A stretch of 23,011 bases of DNA from Acanthaster planci (lineage: Eukaryota; Echinodermata; Asteroidea; Valvatida; Acanthasteridae): assembly GCF_001949145.1 (NCBI RefSeq), contig NW_019091666.1, positions 17,900 to 40,910 on the forward strand, read 5' to 3'. Below the pieces are notes generated by a model, which did no database searches, was not told the origin of the DNA, and was given only the letters and a program-made list of their open reading frames with translations. Numbering within the stretch: position 1 is the first letter of the stretch; every line of letters begins with the position of its first letter. Positions 1 through 9,270 of this stretch are shown here, one piece after another. Both the position numbers and the translations under genes were made by a program.

Positions 1-376
1 AAAAATACAGGAAATACCTGTTGTTGCACGGGATTCTTACGTTGAGTTCACAGTAGTAGGACGTAATTTGACGGATGTCTCAATGGAAACCTACGTTACA
101 AAGGGTGTGATTTTACACGACTTTTCCCATAAAATTATACGTTAAAAGCTGTCATTTTAAATGTCGATCTACAAAATGTTACTTTGGAGCTACTGTATTT
201 TACTTGGCCCATTTGTAAAATCACAGCAGCGAGGCCATTATTTTACAGTTCGTTCGACACTGTAATTTCACATCCCGGTCGTAAAAATACAGTTTCCCGT
301 AATAAAACGGGAAGGTAATGGCGGTCAAACTGCCAGGAAAATGCTGTAAAAGTACAGTTTTTTTTTTACAGTGTAG
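1..376. mobile_element. Fragment of a TTTTACAG-rich DNA transposon or MITE, cut by the window start
   Basis: This stretch repeats short motifs of the type TTTTACAG/CTGTAAAA in both orientations (near 2, 142, 200, 240, 262, 286, 343-358 and 365). It ends in a T-run followed by ACAGTG. Read on the minus strand the right end begins CACTGTAAAAAAAAA, which resembles the CACTG/CACTA ends of EnSpm/CACTA- or Chapaev-type elements. No coding capacity is visible. The left end lies outside the window, so neither the partner terminus nor a target duplication can be checked. The element class is an inference from the end motif only. Confidence 0.5.
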
Positions 377-980
377 TTTTGTCCGAACTAGGGAGTTCAA
401 AAAACCCTGATGTTTCAGCTAGTCTGCTGAAGCAAAACAAAGGAAGAGGGGGACTGTACAAGTTGAAATTATTACAAAGAAATCACATTATTTTAACGTC
501 TTTTGAAGTTAAAAAAAAGTGCCAGTGCCTGAGCTAAAACAAATTTCAAAATGGTGAAAGAGTAACTGCAAGGTGACTAGTACGACAGGCCTCATTGAGC
601 ACAGAATCTCCAGCTGACCTATATAATCAACTCTCGGGCCAGAATCCCGACAATCTCCTGAGGACGAACAGAGCAAGCTGTTCGAAACGTCTAGCCCCCG
701 GCAGAAGTAGATCACAAGATAAATATTGCCTCTGTAACATGCTTAAAATACTTCCTGTCAGGTTGATACACAGTTCAGTTTAGTTTCATTATATCTTTGA
801 AAAATTCATGGAATCAATGGGGATTAGATTGATTACTGGAAATCAGAGTATACAGAGGAACAGTTCGTGTCGTATGCAGTTATGAAACAACATGAAAAAA
901 GAGACTGGAAGTCAATGGATAACTCACGGTTCCAAAAATTGCGTTTGCAGATTAATATTGTCCCCCATAAAATGTCCTCG
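377..980. other. Intergenic, no gene recognised
   Basis: AT-rich sequence with only short chance open frames on both strands. No RNA gene, clear repeat or splice-bounded exon was seen. The last hundred bases approach the start of repeat copy A, and the exact left boundary of that copy is uncertain. Confidence 0.5.
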
Positions 981-1503
981 TTTTACTTCAGACAAATGCA
1001 AAAGAAAAGCAAATTTGACTTCACCAAACATTTCCAGCCCAACTTGCAACACAACTAATTGGCATTAGCTCTCATGTGCATGAGCAAAATTGCTTGAATG
1101 GATAAGCCGCATTTTTTTCATGATGAATTGAAGAGAGAAAAGTACATTAACCATACGAATCTCTTCGTAATTAAATGCGCAATGTCAGCCCAACTGTCTT
1201 GGTATGATTCATACTAAGCGTATGAAACGTTAGAAACATTACACATCTTTCGTGGAAGTTTGAAATGTTCAAGTTACTGGCTACCCGACCGTACAAATCT
1301 ACGAGAATTTTTGTCGTTCAGACCTGTTTTAGGCGATATTTAAGAAACTTTTAATAGCATGGCGATACAAAGTTGTGTCTTTGTTCTTCTTTAGTATATT
1401 GAAGGGGAAACGGTACAAAATTATGATCAAAATTATTTCCAGATTGCTCAGAATTTAAAGAACTCGTTCCTGTGCTACTCTGAACATAATGCCAAACACT
1501 CAC

Positions 1504-1620
1504 CTTGTAATGTTGATAAGAGTCAGCTCTGTCAGTCACTCCACCATTCAGAACTTAAGTAAAACGGTTGACATTCTGAGGAGCGACGCAGCCGTTCGTG
1601 CCTTTAAACTGGTCATCCAT
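1504..1620 (-). pseudogene. Exon-1-like relic in copy A (ATG to splice donor)
   Basis: On the minus strand an ATG at 1620-1618 opens a frame starting MDDQFKGTNGCVAPQN. It meets a TAA, continues open in the same frame, and ends at AAG followed by GTGAG, a consensus 5' splice site at 1503. Copies B and C have the same ATG context, the same run of residues (MAG...FKGTN/S... APQ/TPQNNHPQL) and a donor at the matching place. An inverted CCAAT box (ATTGG, 1659-1663 on the plus strand) lies about 40 bp upstream of the ATG. The internal stop, and a one-base length difference from copy B just before the donor, suggest a broken gene. An untranslated first exon with a short upstream frame is the alternative. 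Family not recognised. Confidence 0.4.
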
Positions 1621-2150
1621 TTCCTGAGCAGTGACTGGTGAGCTTGGCCTGGTTTGTGATTGGCGCCCAGCGCGCTGTCACTCACATTCATCACCGACTC
1701 ACCTCACACTTATGAGTTGTGTTGATGCGATGTTGCCACACAATTTTGGGGAGAAACACAATTGAAACTGTGATTACAGAAACTACGAAATGATCAGGTC
1801 TCATTGGTAAATATGAAGAAGATGCCAATGATGAATTAATAAAACATGTCCATTTGAACGGACACAAATAAACCCAAAAAAGTCACTTACAATTCTCTTG
1901 GATTATCGACTTGTTTGGTGTTTACTTCTGATTGGTAAATACAGCATGACGTAGAACATCCGTGCGAGATGCAGCTGGCGCTTTGCAACGTTGATCATTT
2001 ACTGACTTTGTTTTGTATGTTTTAACTGCAAAACCTTTTTTTTTTGTTTCCAGATTTCTGACATCTACTTTAACAACTTTGTTTGTCGTAATCAATTGGC
2101 TACGACAATACATTGTGTGTCCATAAATTGGACATGCACGAAGACGGTAA

Positions 2151-2518
2151 AGCTAGGCTTACACTATGTTCCCGGCGGCCTTGACAGTTACGTTTCTAGT
2201 TACAGTGGACAAAACGGTATTGATGTAAGACAACGTAGGGGTCGGGATGGGAGGCATTACTGTCCGTGATTGCCGAGACAGATGTTAAAACTGTCAAAAC
2301 CTTTCTCGCCCCACTATTGACCGTCTCCAAGTTTTGTTACGGCCTTTCACCTTTTGTTGCGTGCAGCTCGCTTTACAAGGACCTGCTAAATTTCTAATTC
2401 GCCTCCGGCGTGGCGAAATTTTTGACAGTTTAAAAATCTGGACCGGCATCAAAGTCAATACCGTTTTGTCCACGGTGGTCAGAAACGTGGCCGCCAGGAA
2501 CATAGTGTAAACCTAGCT
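2151..2518. mobile_element. MITE, PIF/Harbinger-like, with long terminal inverted repeats
   Basis: The left end (AGCTAGGCTTACACTATG...) and the reverse complement of the right end (AGCTAGGTTTACACTATG...) match over about 70 bp with small gaps. The shared inner part includes GTGGACAAAACGGTATTGA. A 3-bp direct repeat TAA flanks the element at 2148-2150 and 2519-2521. A TWA target duplication of 3 bp is typical of PIF/Harbinger elements. No coding capacity is seen. Removing the element plus one TAA gives a sequence that lines up with the uninterrupted site in copy B (around 5790-5815 and 5955-5985), so the insertion postdates the segment duplication. Confidence 0.85.
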
Positions 2519-2827
2519 TAAGTTTCTCTTCCATTGGCGCGTGATCTTCACTTCATGGTCCAGTAATGCCGTCACGGCTTCAACATGCAGGCATTTCTAA
2601 AGGGGAAATATGCCAACAATACGACAAATGCTGCAGATTAATGCGACCCTCCTTTTTAAACAAACGCTTAATCTGTACGTTACTCTCTATGTTGTTTTCC
2701 ATTATGCCAAGACAACGATGTATTTATGCTATGTTCCATTGATTTCTAAATAATCAAAATTTCAATGCCCGCACTAAGTCAAATGACATTCATCCCAGCT
2801 CTGTTCTTGTTAATATTCCATACAACA

Positions 2828-3010
2828 CTACACACTGCAATGAAATGACCTGTTGAACTCTCCAGGAAGTGATTTAGGAAGTTGATGCATGTATGGTATA
2901 GCTGGTATTTCCTCTCTCAATGGTAACAACGCCACTGATATAGTTAGTACACACATAACGCATCCAATTACACTGATCAGTGGGAATGATATAGGCTTTC
3001 GAGAACGCAT
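2828..3010 (-). pseudogene. Membrane-anchor-like open frame upstream of exon 1 in copy A
   Basis: A 60-residue frame starts at a true ATG (3010-3008). It begins MRSRKP, then has a hydrophobic run of about 20 residues (PLISVIGCVMCVLTISVALL) followed by a polar stretch ending in a TAG. This is the pattern of a signal anchor. The same DNA in copy B (7290-7345) gives a collinear hydrophobic frame (KSMLFLLIIVIECVVF). Copy C keeps the downstream part (QFPLSLPEEFN against QLPKSLPGEFN) but has stops in the hydrophobic part. The start codon is not an ATG in B or C. DNA similarity alone could produce this pattern, so coding status is uncertain. Possibly the first exon of the decayed gene, or a second gene in the unit. 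Family not recognised. Confidence 0.3.
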
Positions 3011-3540
3011 TCGTTATTGAGAGTACATGTATTGACATACAGTCCCGATATTAACCGGTTGCTGGCATTCGTCTTGGCGTTGCCCGTATATGATTTCTTC
3101 AGGAGCGGAGCAGTTTTGTGGTGACCGGGATTCTTGCCCTCGAGAAGGAAGCACTTGTGACGCCAAAGGCAATGAGACAACTCTTTACTCGTTGTTTGAT
3201 GTTTGAATTATATATAGTTAAGGGTAAATGTAAATTTCGTTTGGGGTTTAAGTAAATAAAAATGTGTTTACCAAACTTTTTTTCCATTTCAAAGGCTAAT
3301 CAGAGATCGAGGACGGGGCGGTTATAGCTCCGTTTTTGCACAATCGTCACTGTCACCACTTTCCTACCCGTTTGGTTAAACAAAGCAAAGTTGGTGGGGT
3401 GTTTAATCGACCCTTAGCCGGTTGGTAGTGACGCGACCACAACACAGGCATTTCATAATTGATCGCCAGTAAGCCAAGTTAAGTTGCTAGAAGAAGTGCG
3501 CCCTCCCTTGGCCATTCCCTTCAATAGTGCAATGGCACTT

Positions 3541-4399
3541 AGAGAAAAATTTCTGTTTCAAAAAATGAATACATAAATAATAGACGCACTATTCGCTTTT
3601 GAAATTTAGACAGTGGTTTAAACAGAGTCAAATTCTACTCGTGCAACATATTAAATATTATGTATTACAAGAAGTGTGTATAGTTATCATCTGTTTCGGT
3701 AAAAAAAATCACAACATTGACAAAAGAAAGTTTTTGCATGGGCAAAAAGTAGTTTTTAAGCAGTCTTTTCCCAGGAACAACCTTTTACCTAAAAAGCATC
3801 CTGTGTGATCCTGCATTCAAGGATGTCATGAAAAATCTTAACATTTAGACAGTCGTCGTTACTCATAGTACATTCTTAAATTCTGTTAAATGTATATGAA
3901 GGATGGAAGTTGTATAAATTATGCCATGCAAAAATATATATATTGTTTAGTGATGCTGTGTTACAGTGGCAACATTCATGTAAATACCCCTATGCACGAT
4001 CCTAGTTTTTTGGATCGTATATTTTAACATGATTTCAATTGACACTCAGCAATATTTTTTTAAATTAAGGGACCAGTAACTTTAGAAACAACATTTCCAC
4101 CTGATCATGGTGGAAAGCAAGTGGATATTTATTGCTTATTTCAATCTACAGAAACAACGTAGTTACGAAAATCCGAAGCAGTGGTGTAGCACAGCCATTT
4201 TCATCTGCGCTATCATTGAGTAACGATCACGCAGAGTCTCTAGTTAAATGTAGGGTGGGACATAGATAAGTATGAACTACATATATGTGACAGTCAAGAA
4301 CAATACCTTTCATACCTGAGGAAATATTGTGATATCAACCAATGCAGCAGCAATCCTAGAAGAGTTAAATAGGAAGTATATACGACCAAAATAGCTTTC
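3541..4399. other. Intergenic, no gene recognised
   Basis: AT-rich DNA between repeat copies A and B. Open frames are short, lack ATG starts or splice context, and resemble nothing known. No convincing inverted or tandem repeat was found. Confidence 0.5.
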
Positions 4400-4620
4400 C
4401 TTTATAAGAAAACCATTCTTGAAAATAGAAAATAAATCTTGTTTCAAGAAAATGTTTCAGAAAATATGTTTTTGGTGAGAGAAATAAAACAGTTAAAGTT
4501 TTGGCAAGAAAGTGTTTCTCAAAAATTGAGCATTTGATACTACGAGTATGTGATTCCTCTTTTAAGAAAAATATTTTTTTATAATACGTATTTTCTTCTA
4601 AGTAAATGAAATCTTAGTTC
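4400..4620. repeat. Degenerate repeat rich in TTTCAAGAAAATGTTTC-like motifs
   Basis: Short related words (TTCTTGAAAATAG, CTTGTTTCAAGAAAATG, TTTCAGAAAATATG, TTTTCTTCTAAG) recur in direct and inverted form. This pattern is common in old AT-rich MITEs of marine animals. Boundaries are not sharp and no target duplication was found, so this is a tentative call. Confidence 0.3.
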
Positions 4621-4959
4621 CAGGATATATTTCAACAAACTTCAGTCAAAGCAGAGGGCGCTATTTGGCGCTCACTTTGTTCAGCATGTTCAGTTGCCAA
4701 GGGCAAACTTTTTTTTTCATTATATTTTGTCATTTTTTTCTGACACACGTATGTTCGAAAATTTTGCACACTGCCGAGTATACATTTACTGACCATAGAT
4801 TTAGGATGGCTGTGTTTTTGAAACAAATTGTTTCAGATTTTTCAGGACTGGAAAAATTAGAAATTGTATAGGTTTCAGATGTACTAAGACATTTTCACCT
4901 TCAGATTTCGATTTATTTTCAGTACAACCTTTATATTTCACCTGTTGGGACGATTTTGC
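4621..4959. other. Intergenic, no gene recognised
   Basis: Contains AGGGCGCTATTTGGCGCTC near 4654 and T-rich stretches. The open frames here begin at non-ATG codons and look like chance. Confidence 0.4.
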
Positions 4960-5173
4960 TTAAATGTGCACTTGACTATTCATGAGCAAAATTGTTCGAA
5001 TGCATTAGCCTGAAAAATGATGTGAGAATTTGAGAATTCCAACTCTAGACAGATTGATTTGTGTAAGGGGAATTAATGGAATTGAGTAATTTGAACCAAT
5101 AATTCCCAGAATATATAATTCATGGACCTCGTCCATGCACGCTCCTAACTCGGATATATTATTAAACACACAC

Positions 5174-5303
5174 CTTGCAATGTAAAGTAACAGTCTGCTC
5201 TCTCTGCCAATCAGGTCTGCTCTTTCAGATCTGTCATCTTAATCTGAAGCTGAGGGTGGTTGTTCTGAGGAGTGACGCTCGTGCCTTTTAACAGGCCAGC
5301 CAT
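5174..5303 (-). pseudogene. Exon-1-like relic in copy B (ATG to splice donor)
   Basis: The minus-strand ATG at 5303-5301 opens MAGLLKGTSVTPQNNHPQLQ, reaches a TGA, stays open in the same frame afterwards (...AERADCYFTLQ) and ends at CAAG followed by GTGTGT at 5173. The segment after the stop resembles the same part of copy A (DRADSYQHYK). The donor lies in the same position in all three copies. A CCAAT box (ATTGG on the plus strand, 5342-5346) is about 40 bp upstream. Either a broken first exon or a 5' exon that is not translated through. Family not recognised. Confidence 0.4.
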
Positions 5304-5670
5304 TTTCTGAGCAGTGACTGGTGCACCTGGCCTGGTTTGCAATTGGCCCCTGCGCTGTCACTCACACACATCGCTGACTTACCTCATACAGATGATCATG
5401 CAATATTTTTACACAATTTGCGGAGAAGAGGGACAATTGAAACATGGATCACCGACACTGTGAAATGTCTCGGTGTCATTGGTGGATATCAGGTAGATGT
5501 CTGCAATTCATACAAGCTCTTTATTGATGAACACGGGCAGATCTATCAGTCACAAACCCCCTCTTACATCACCGATTTGTTTTGGTGTTTAGGTCTGATT
5601 GGTGGATAAAACGTAGACGGACATAGATCACTCATGCGTGATTCACTGAGCTCTGAGCAAATAGCACTTT

Positions 5671-5996
5671 TGCGGCTGTCGTTTGAAAAACCTTTGTATT
5701 CCAGATTTCTAACAATTCCATTGACAAAAAAGTTTTTTCGGAATTAGTTTGCTACAATTGTACATTATACATGCATCAATTGGATATGCACGAAGCCAGA
5801 AGTTAGCTGCTCCATAGACGCACGAGTGGCTTATGTGGCTGTCGTTTGAACTTTGTATTCCAGATTTCTAACAATTCCGTCGATAAAAAGTTTTTTTAAA
5901 GAACTAATTTGCTACAACTGTACATTATACACGCATCGATTGGATTTGCACAAAGCCAGAGGTTAGCTGCTTCCATAGACACGCGATTTGTGTTTA
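5671..5996. repeat. Tandem duplication, two units of about 163 bp
   Basis: Unit 1 (5671-5833) and unit 2 (5834-5996) both run from GGCTGTCGTTTGAA through TTTGTATTCCAGATTTCTAA to TTAGCTGC(T)TCCATAGAC. They are far more alike than A, B and C are to each other, so this duplication is more recent. Copies A and C have a single unit at this place. Confidence 0.85.
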
Positions 5997-6205
5997 TTCC
6001 TAGCCAAGTAAAGCCGTAACGGCTGCAACATTCCTACAGAGAAATCGACCAACAGTAACGTCATGCAAAGAATAACATTGTTTTATACATTCCACTCTAC
6101 ACACTGCAATGAACGACCCTTTGCACTTTACAGGAAGTTGTTAAACGTATGGGTGGCATTTCTGCTCTCATTGGTAAAAACAGAGTTGAATTCAGTATTG
6201 CATAC

Positions 6206-7275
6206 TAGTGTTGCCACTACTTGAAATCTTTTCAAGATCTTCAATAATTCAGACCCATCTTGAAAACTTCTAAAAAAAACTGAAAAAAATTCAAAAAATT
6301 AGATGAAAATATAAATTTCATTTAGAGTTTAAATTGTCCAATACGTATGAGTTTTCTTTTATTTGTTTAAAACTCATTGATCCTCAAAGGTGTCTGGATG
6401 CCATACGTCGGGTCAAATTCCGTGTTTATAAGCTAGGAACGTAACTTATGTCTTGTTCCAAGCACATGGTAAATAGAGTGTCCATGTTGTGACGCGTTAA
6501 ACTTACACTGTCTAGCATGTATCAGTCCTTGCAAAATAATCGCGCCAATTTACTGTACAGCTTACTTAAGAATTTTCTGCCTGCACAGAAAAACCATTCT
6601 TGGCCGACATGTACAGGTGTATTTTGTTACATTTACAAAGGGCTGTGTATTAATTCACGTCGGATTGGAAAGTCTTGAAAAATTCCACACCCTGATCTTG
6701 AAAACAAATCCAGCGGTAAGGCCAAGAAACAAAACAAACCGAAATACTCGGTGTCTGGTCAGGCCAAAATTCCAGAAGTGATGGGGAGATGCGTTTTTAT
6801 TTTTTTATATATAATTCTTTTTTGGTGGATGGGGTTGGCTTTTAAGACTGGCAACAGACACGGAAATGAGTGCCATATTTAATCCAAGAGCAAAGGCTAG
6901 TCGTAGCACATCGCAGGTCATGCCGCCATTGTTGTTCATCAGTTGGCTGCAACTTACTGGCTGCTGGCTGTAACCTATCCATGGTCTACTGTTTGTGTTT
7001 GACATAAACATTAAGCAGTCGTGACGGAACTATCACCAGGTACGAGCCACCCACAAATAAGTCTGGTCCCTTGAACAAATTGCTCTTCCGACTTAGGGAC
7101 TTGTGCTCGAGAATCAGTCTACTCGCAAACATTAAGACGGTGCTGGAATAGAGGGCGCTGTTACGACAATTTTGAGAACCCCCCCCCCATAGGCGCAGAT
7201 GTTAAAAAACGATTCGTGTGCTGACCAGAGACCGATTATTTGGGGGGGTAGGGGTGGTGTTGTGGTCTAGAACTG
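6206..7275. mobile_element. Insertion of about 1.07 kb in copy B, possibly hAT-like
   Basis: Alignment of B with A and C breaks after TTGCATAC (6198-6205) and resumes at ATGCAAAC (7276-7283). These two words match at 6 of 8 positions and may be a worn 8-bp target duplication. The insert begins TAGTGTTGCCACTAC, resembling hAT ends. Its right end (GGGGGGGTAGGGGTGGTGTTGTGGTCTAG) is not a clear inverted match. Poly-C and poly-G tracts at 7180-7189 and 7239-7246 and a repeated CTTGAAAA word are inside. It may be a composite of more than one insertion. It also holds an ATG-started open frame at 6805-7011. Confidence 0.5.
6805..7011 (-). CDS. Small ORF of unknown function with a hydrophobic segment
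   Basis: A 68-codon frame with a true ATG (7011-7009). The first 30 residues are polar and rich in Asn, Ser and Gln. They are followed by a mostly hydrophobic stretch at about residues 34-55 (VLRLAFALGLNMALISVSVA) that could be a membrane helix, and a short Lys/Pro-rich tail. It lies wholly inside the 1.07 kb insertion of repeat copy B, so it would belong to the inserted DNA rather than to the duplicated gene. No family is recognised and the length is compatible with chance, so it is listed as a candidate only. Confidence 0.2.
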   Translation of the reverse strand: MFMSNTNSRPWIGYSQQPVSCSQLMNNNGGMTCDVLRLAFALGLNMALISVSVASLKSQPHPPKKNYI

Positions 7276-7901
7276 ATGCAAACACAACGCATTCAATTAC
7301 AATGATAAGAAGGAACAACATAGACTTTGGAGGACTCACAAGTTGTACGTAGCACTGACGTAATTTTGTCCTATTAAACCGGTAACTTTCATTTCTCTTG
7401 GCGTTGTTCTTAATTTGTTTCTTTTATGGATGGAGCAGCATGCTAGTCACCACTGAGGGGCTAGGACCGGTAAAGCCTAGGCCTTTCCAATTGTCAGTTA
7501 ATTAATTTCTGAGGTAGAAACCACTTGATCGGCCGAGCCTTTCAGTTGTTTGCTCATAGTGGCGTACAATTCACCACAAACTGTGTGGGTAACGGTTATA
7601 CTGCTCGAGTAATTGCCCATACAAATCACTGTGAGAGGGCAAATTAGGCAAGCATGAGTGGTTAGCTACTGTGGTTACCCTACTGGGAAATGTAAACATA
7701 TTGCCATTTTTAAGAGAACCCCCCTCCCGCCAAAACGTTTCTAAACTGTTGTCCTATGACCCCCATAATCGAACAGTACTTTTTTCAGGATTTCACTTCA
7801 TCCCTCTAACGCTTTGGCTTGCTTCAGTTTGTGCATGATTTGGCGCTTTTACGCCTGCAGCCATTCAAGGAACGTACAAATGGTTAACAAACTAAGGGTT
7901 T

Positions 7902-7917
7902 TAGATCTGCAGATCTA
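7902..7917. other. Perfect 16-bp palindrome
   Basis: TAGATCTGCAGATCTA reads the same on both strands. It lies in the right part of repeat copy B. Function unknown; possibly chance. Confidence 0.6.
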
Positions 7918-8010
7918 GGTTAGGACTTGCCAACTTGTGTGGTGATTGTATGATAGGATTTGTTCAACCTTACAGGTAGGGTATTGAAAGAGCTCAGATA
8001 TCTCTTTTTT

Positions 8011-8984
8011 TATACCTGCTCCAACCAAATTCAACATATACGACACTGGGTAAGGCTGGCTAACTTTTTTAATAGGTTGTTTAAGATATATTGAACAATA
8101 AACATACAGTGACTGTATAATCCATGGCTACAAGTGGACATTTGACGATTGTTTATACGGCTTTTTTTCATTGTGCACGAACACCCACCTCCTGATATCC
8201 TGATTATGAATAGAAATCCGAATTACTTATCATGGTTTGTTAAAGGAACATACTTTTTGCTGTGTTTTCACTCAAGTTCTTGCAAAATATTACAGCCACT
8301 CAAAGATAGTGTTAAAAAGTTTCTTACGCTGTTTTCACACGCAACAACCAGGTAAATATGGAGTGGTCACTACTTGTGTTGGATTTTTGGAAACCTTTAA
8401 AAAATGCCTGGTGAATGTTAGCAGTATTCTGTTTGACTTCGGAAAGGGACTTACTTGAAACCGTTGCCCTGGCATTTTTGTAACTCAAATACCGATATTT
8501 AACTTATAGCAAAAATTTGCAGTTGCAATGAACTTGTTGCAGCGGTAGGATGACCCAGAAGATTGATCCAACCTAAAGTGGACATATATTTTGTGAGATT
8601 TTATTTTTGAAAATATGAAACTATTTTGCAGTTGAAAGCAAACAATTTTTTGATTTTGAAGAATGAAAATGCATTTCAATCAATAAAATAAGGAGGCCAG
8701 CCCTGGATCCGTAACTGTTAAACTATAAATTATGAAACATTCACAAGATACGGCACTGCCTTTACACCGAAATAATTTTTAAAAAAAAATAAACCTGGGC
8801 ACGGTTAGGATCGGTTTTATCGTTGGAGAATGAAGGAAGTTACGGTTGTTAATGATAAGAGGTCAGCATCAATTCTTTAACTCACTGTATTAAAACCTAG
8901 AAAGTTGCCTTATGGTTTGTGCGTCAAGAGAAACGTTAACAAAAAGATGTGGTGAGGGACTGAAATCCAAAAATTTTGGGGTGG
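8011..8984. other. Intergenic, no gene recognised
   Basis: AT-rich DNA after copy B. The open frames around 8149-8458 overlap each other in two frames and start at non-ATG or weak codons. None shows a domain or splice context. Confidence 0.5.
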
Positions 8985-9270
8985 TGACAGACTATTCAGG
9001 CGCACGGCCTCTTGACATTCGCAAGGAATCGCGGTTTCTGGCTTCCATATCGGACTAATCTGGGGTCTTGGGGTTTCCAGCCCACCGCACCCCCTCCTTG
9101 CCCATCCTTTAAACCCCAAAAGGGTTCGAGCGACCAGGCAAGGGGGCAAACTAGACAAGCCCCTAAGCCCTGGTCGTCAAGTCGGCCATACGTCTCGAGC
9201 CTGTACTAAGGCGCTCACCTGGACTTCGCCAACAGTCCCAGCAGAAGACCTTACCCGGTCGGCTAAGGTA
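8985..9270. other. GC-rich patch of unknown origin
   Basis: Base composition jumps clearly above the surroundings. Both strands stay open for 65-80 codons, as expected from stop-poor GC-rich DNA. It contains GGGTTCGAGCGACC at 9123-9136, a weak resemblance to a tRNA B-box, but no matching A-box or cloverleaf was found. It could be an old insertion, a SINE piece or an exon relic. No identity is claimed. Confidence 0.4.

Larger units (their letters stand above)
981..3540 (-). repeat. Segmental repeat copy A (about 2.2 kb plus an inserted MITE)
   Basis: First of three same-orientation paralogous segments. Blocks align by eye with copy C: 981-1060 with 14079-14160, 1177-1190 with 14207-14220, 1268-1350 with 14405-14520, 1500-1740 with 14682-14960, 1900-2130 with 15095-15330, 2814-2930 with 15510-15620, 2945-3120 with 15615-15740, and 3200-3540 with 16330-16750. 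Many of these also match copy B. Order and orientation are kept. Divergence is substantial, with numerous indels, so the duplication is old. Strand is given as minus because the exon-like signals it carries read that way. The element at 2151-2518 is absent from the equivalent site in B and C. Confidence 0.8.
4960..8010 (-). repeat. Segmental repeat copy B (interrupted by a 1.07 kb insertion)
   Basis: Second paralogous segment. 4966-5010 matches copy A near 1070-1110. 5168-5430 matches A 1500-1740 and C 14682-14960. 5565-5790 matches A 1900-2130. 5975-6070 matches A 2520-2600. 6087-6205 and 7276-7470 together match A 2814-3170. 7480-7640 matches C 16110-16220, and 7965-8010 matches C 16330-16380. 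Exon-2- and exon-3-like parts seen in copy C were not found here. A 163 bp tandem duplication (5671-5996) is private to this copy. Confidence 0.75.

Noticed and set aside
5337-5609. Plus-strand open frame of 90 codons
   Set aside because: It starts at TTG and lies across the repeat copy B, whose exon-like signals are on the other strand. The same region in A and C is broken in this frame.
8149-8458. Two overlapping plus-strand frames
   Set aside because: Phe/Ser/Cys-rich translations of AT-rich DNA with non-ATG starts and no homology that I recognise.
9120-9140. GGTTCGAG, a tRNA B-box-like word
   Set aside because: No A-box at the right distance and no cloverleaf could be drawn on either strand.
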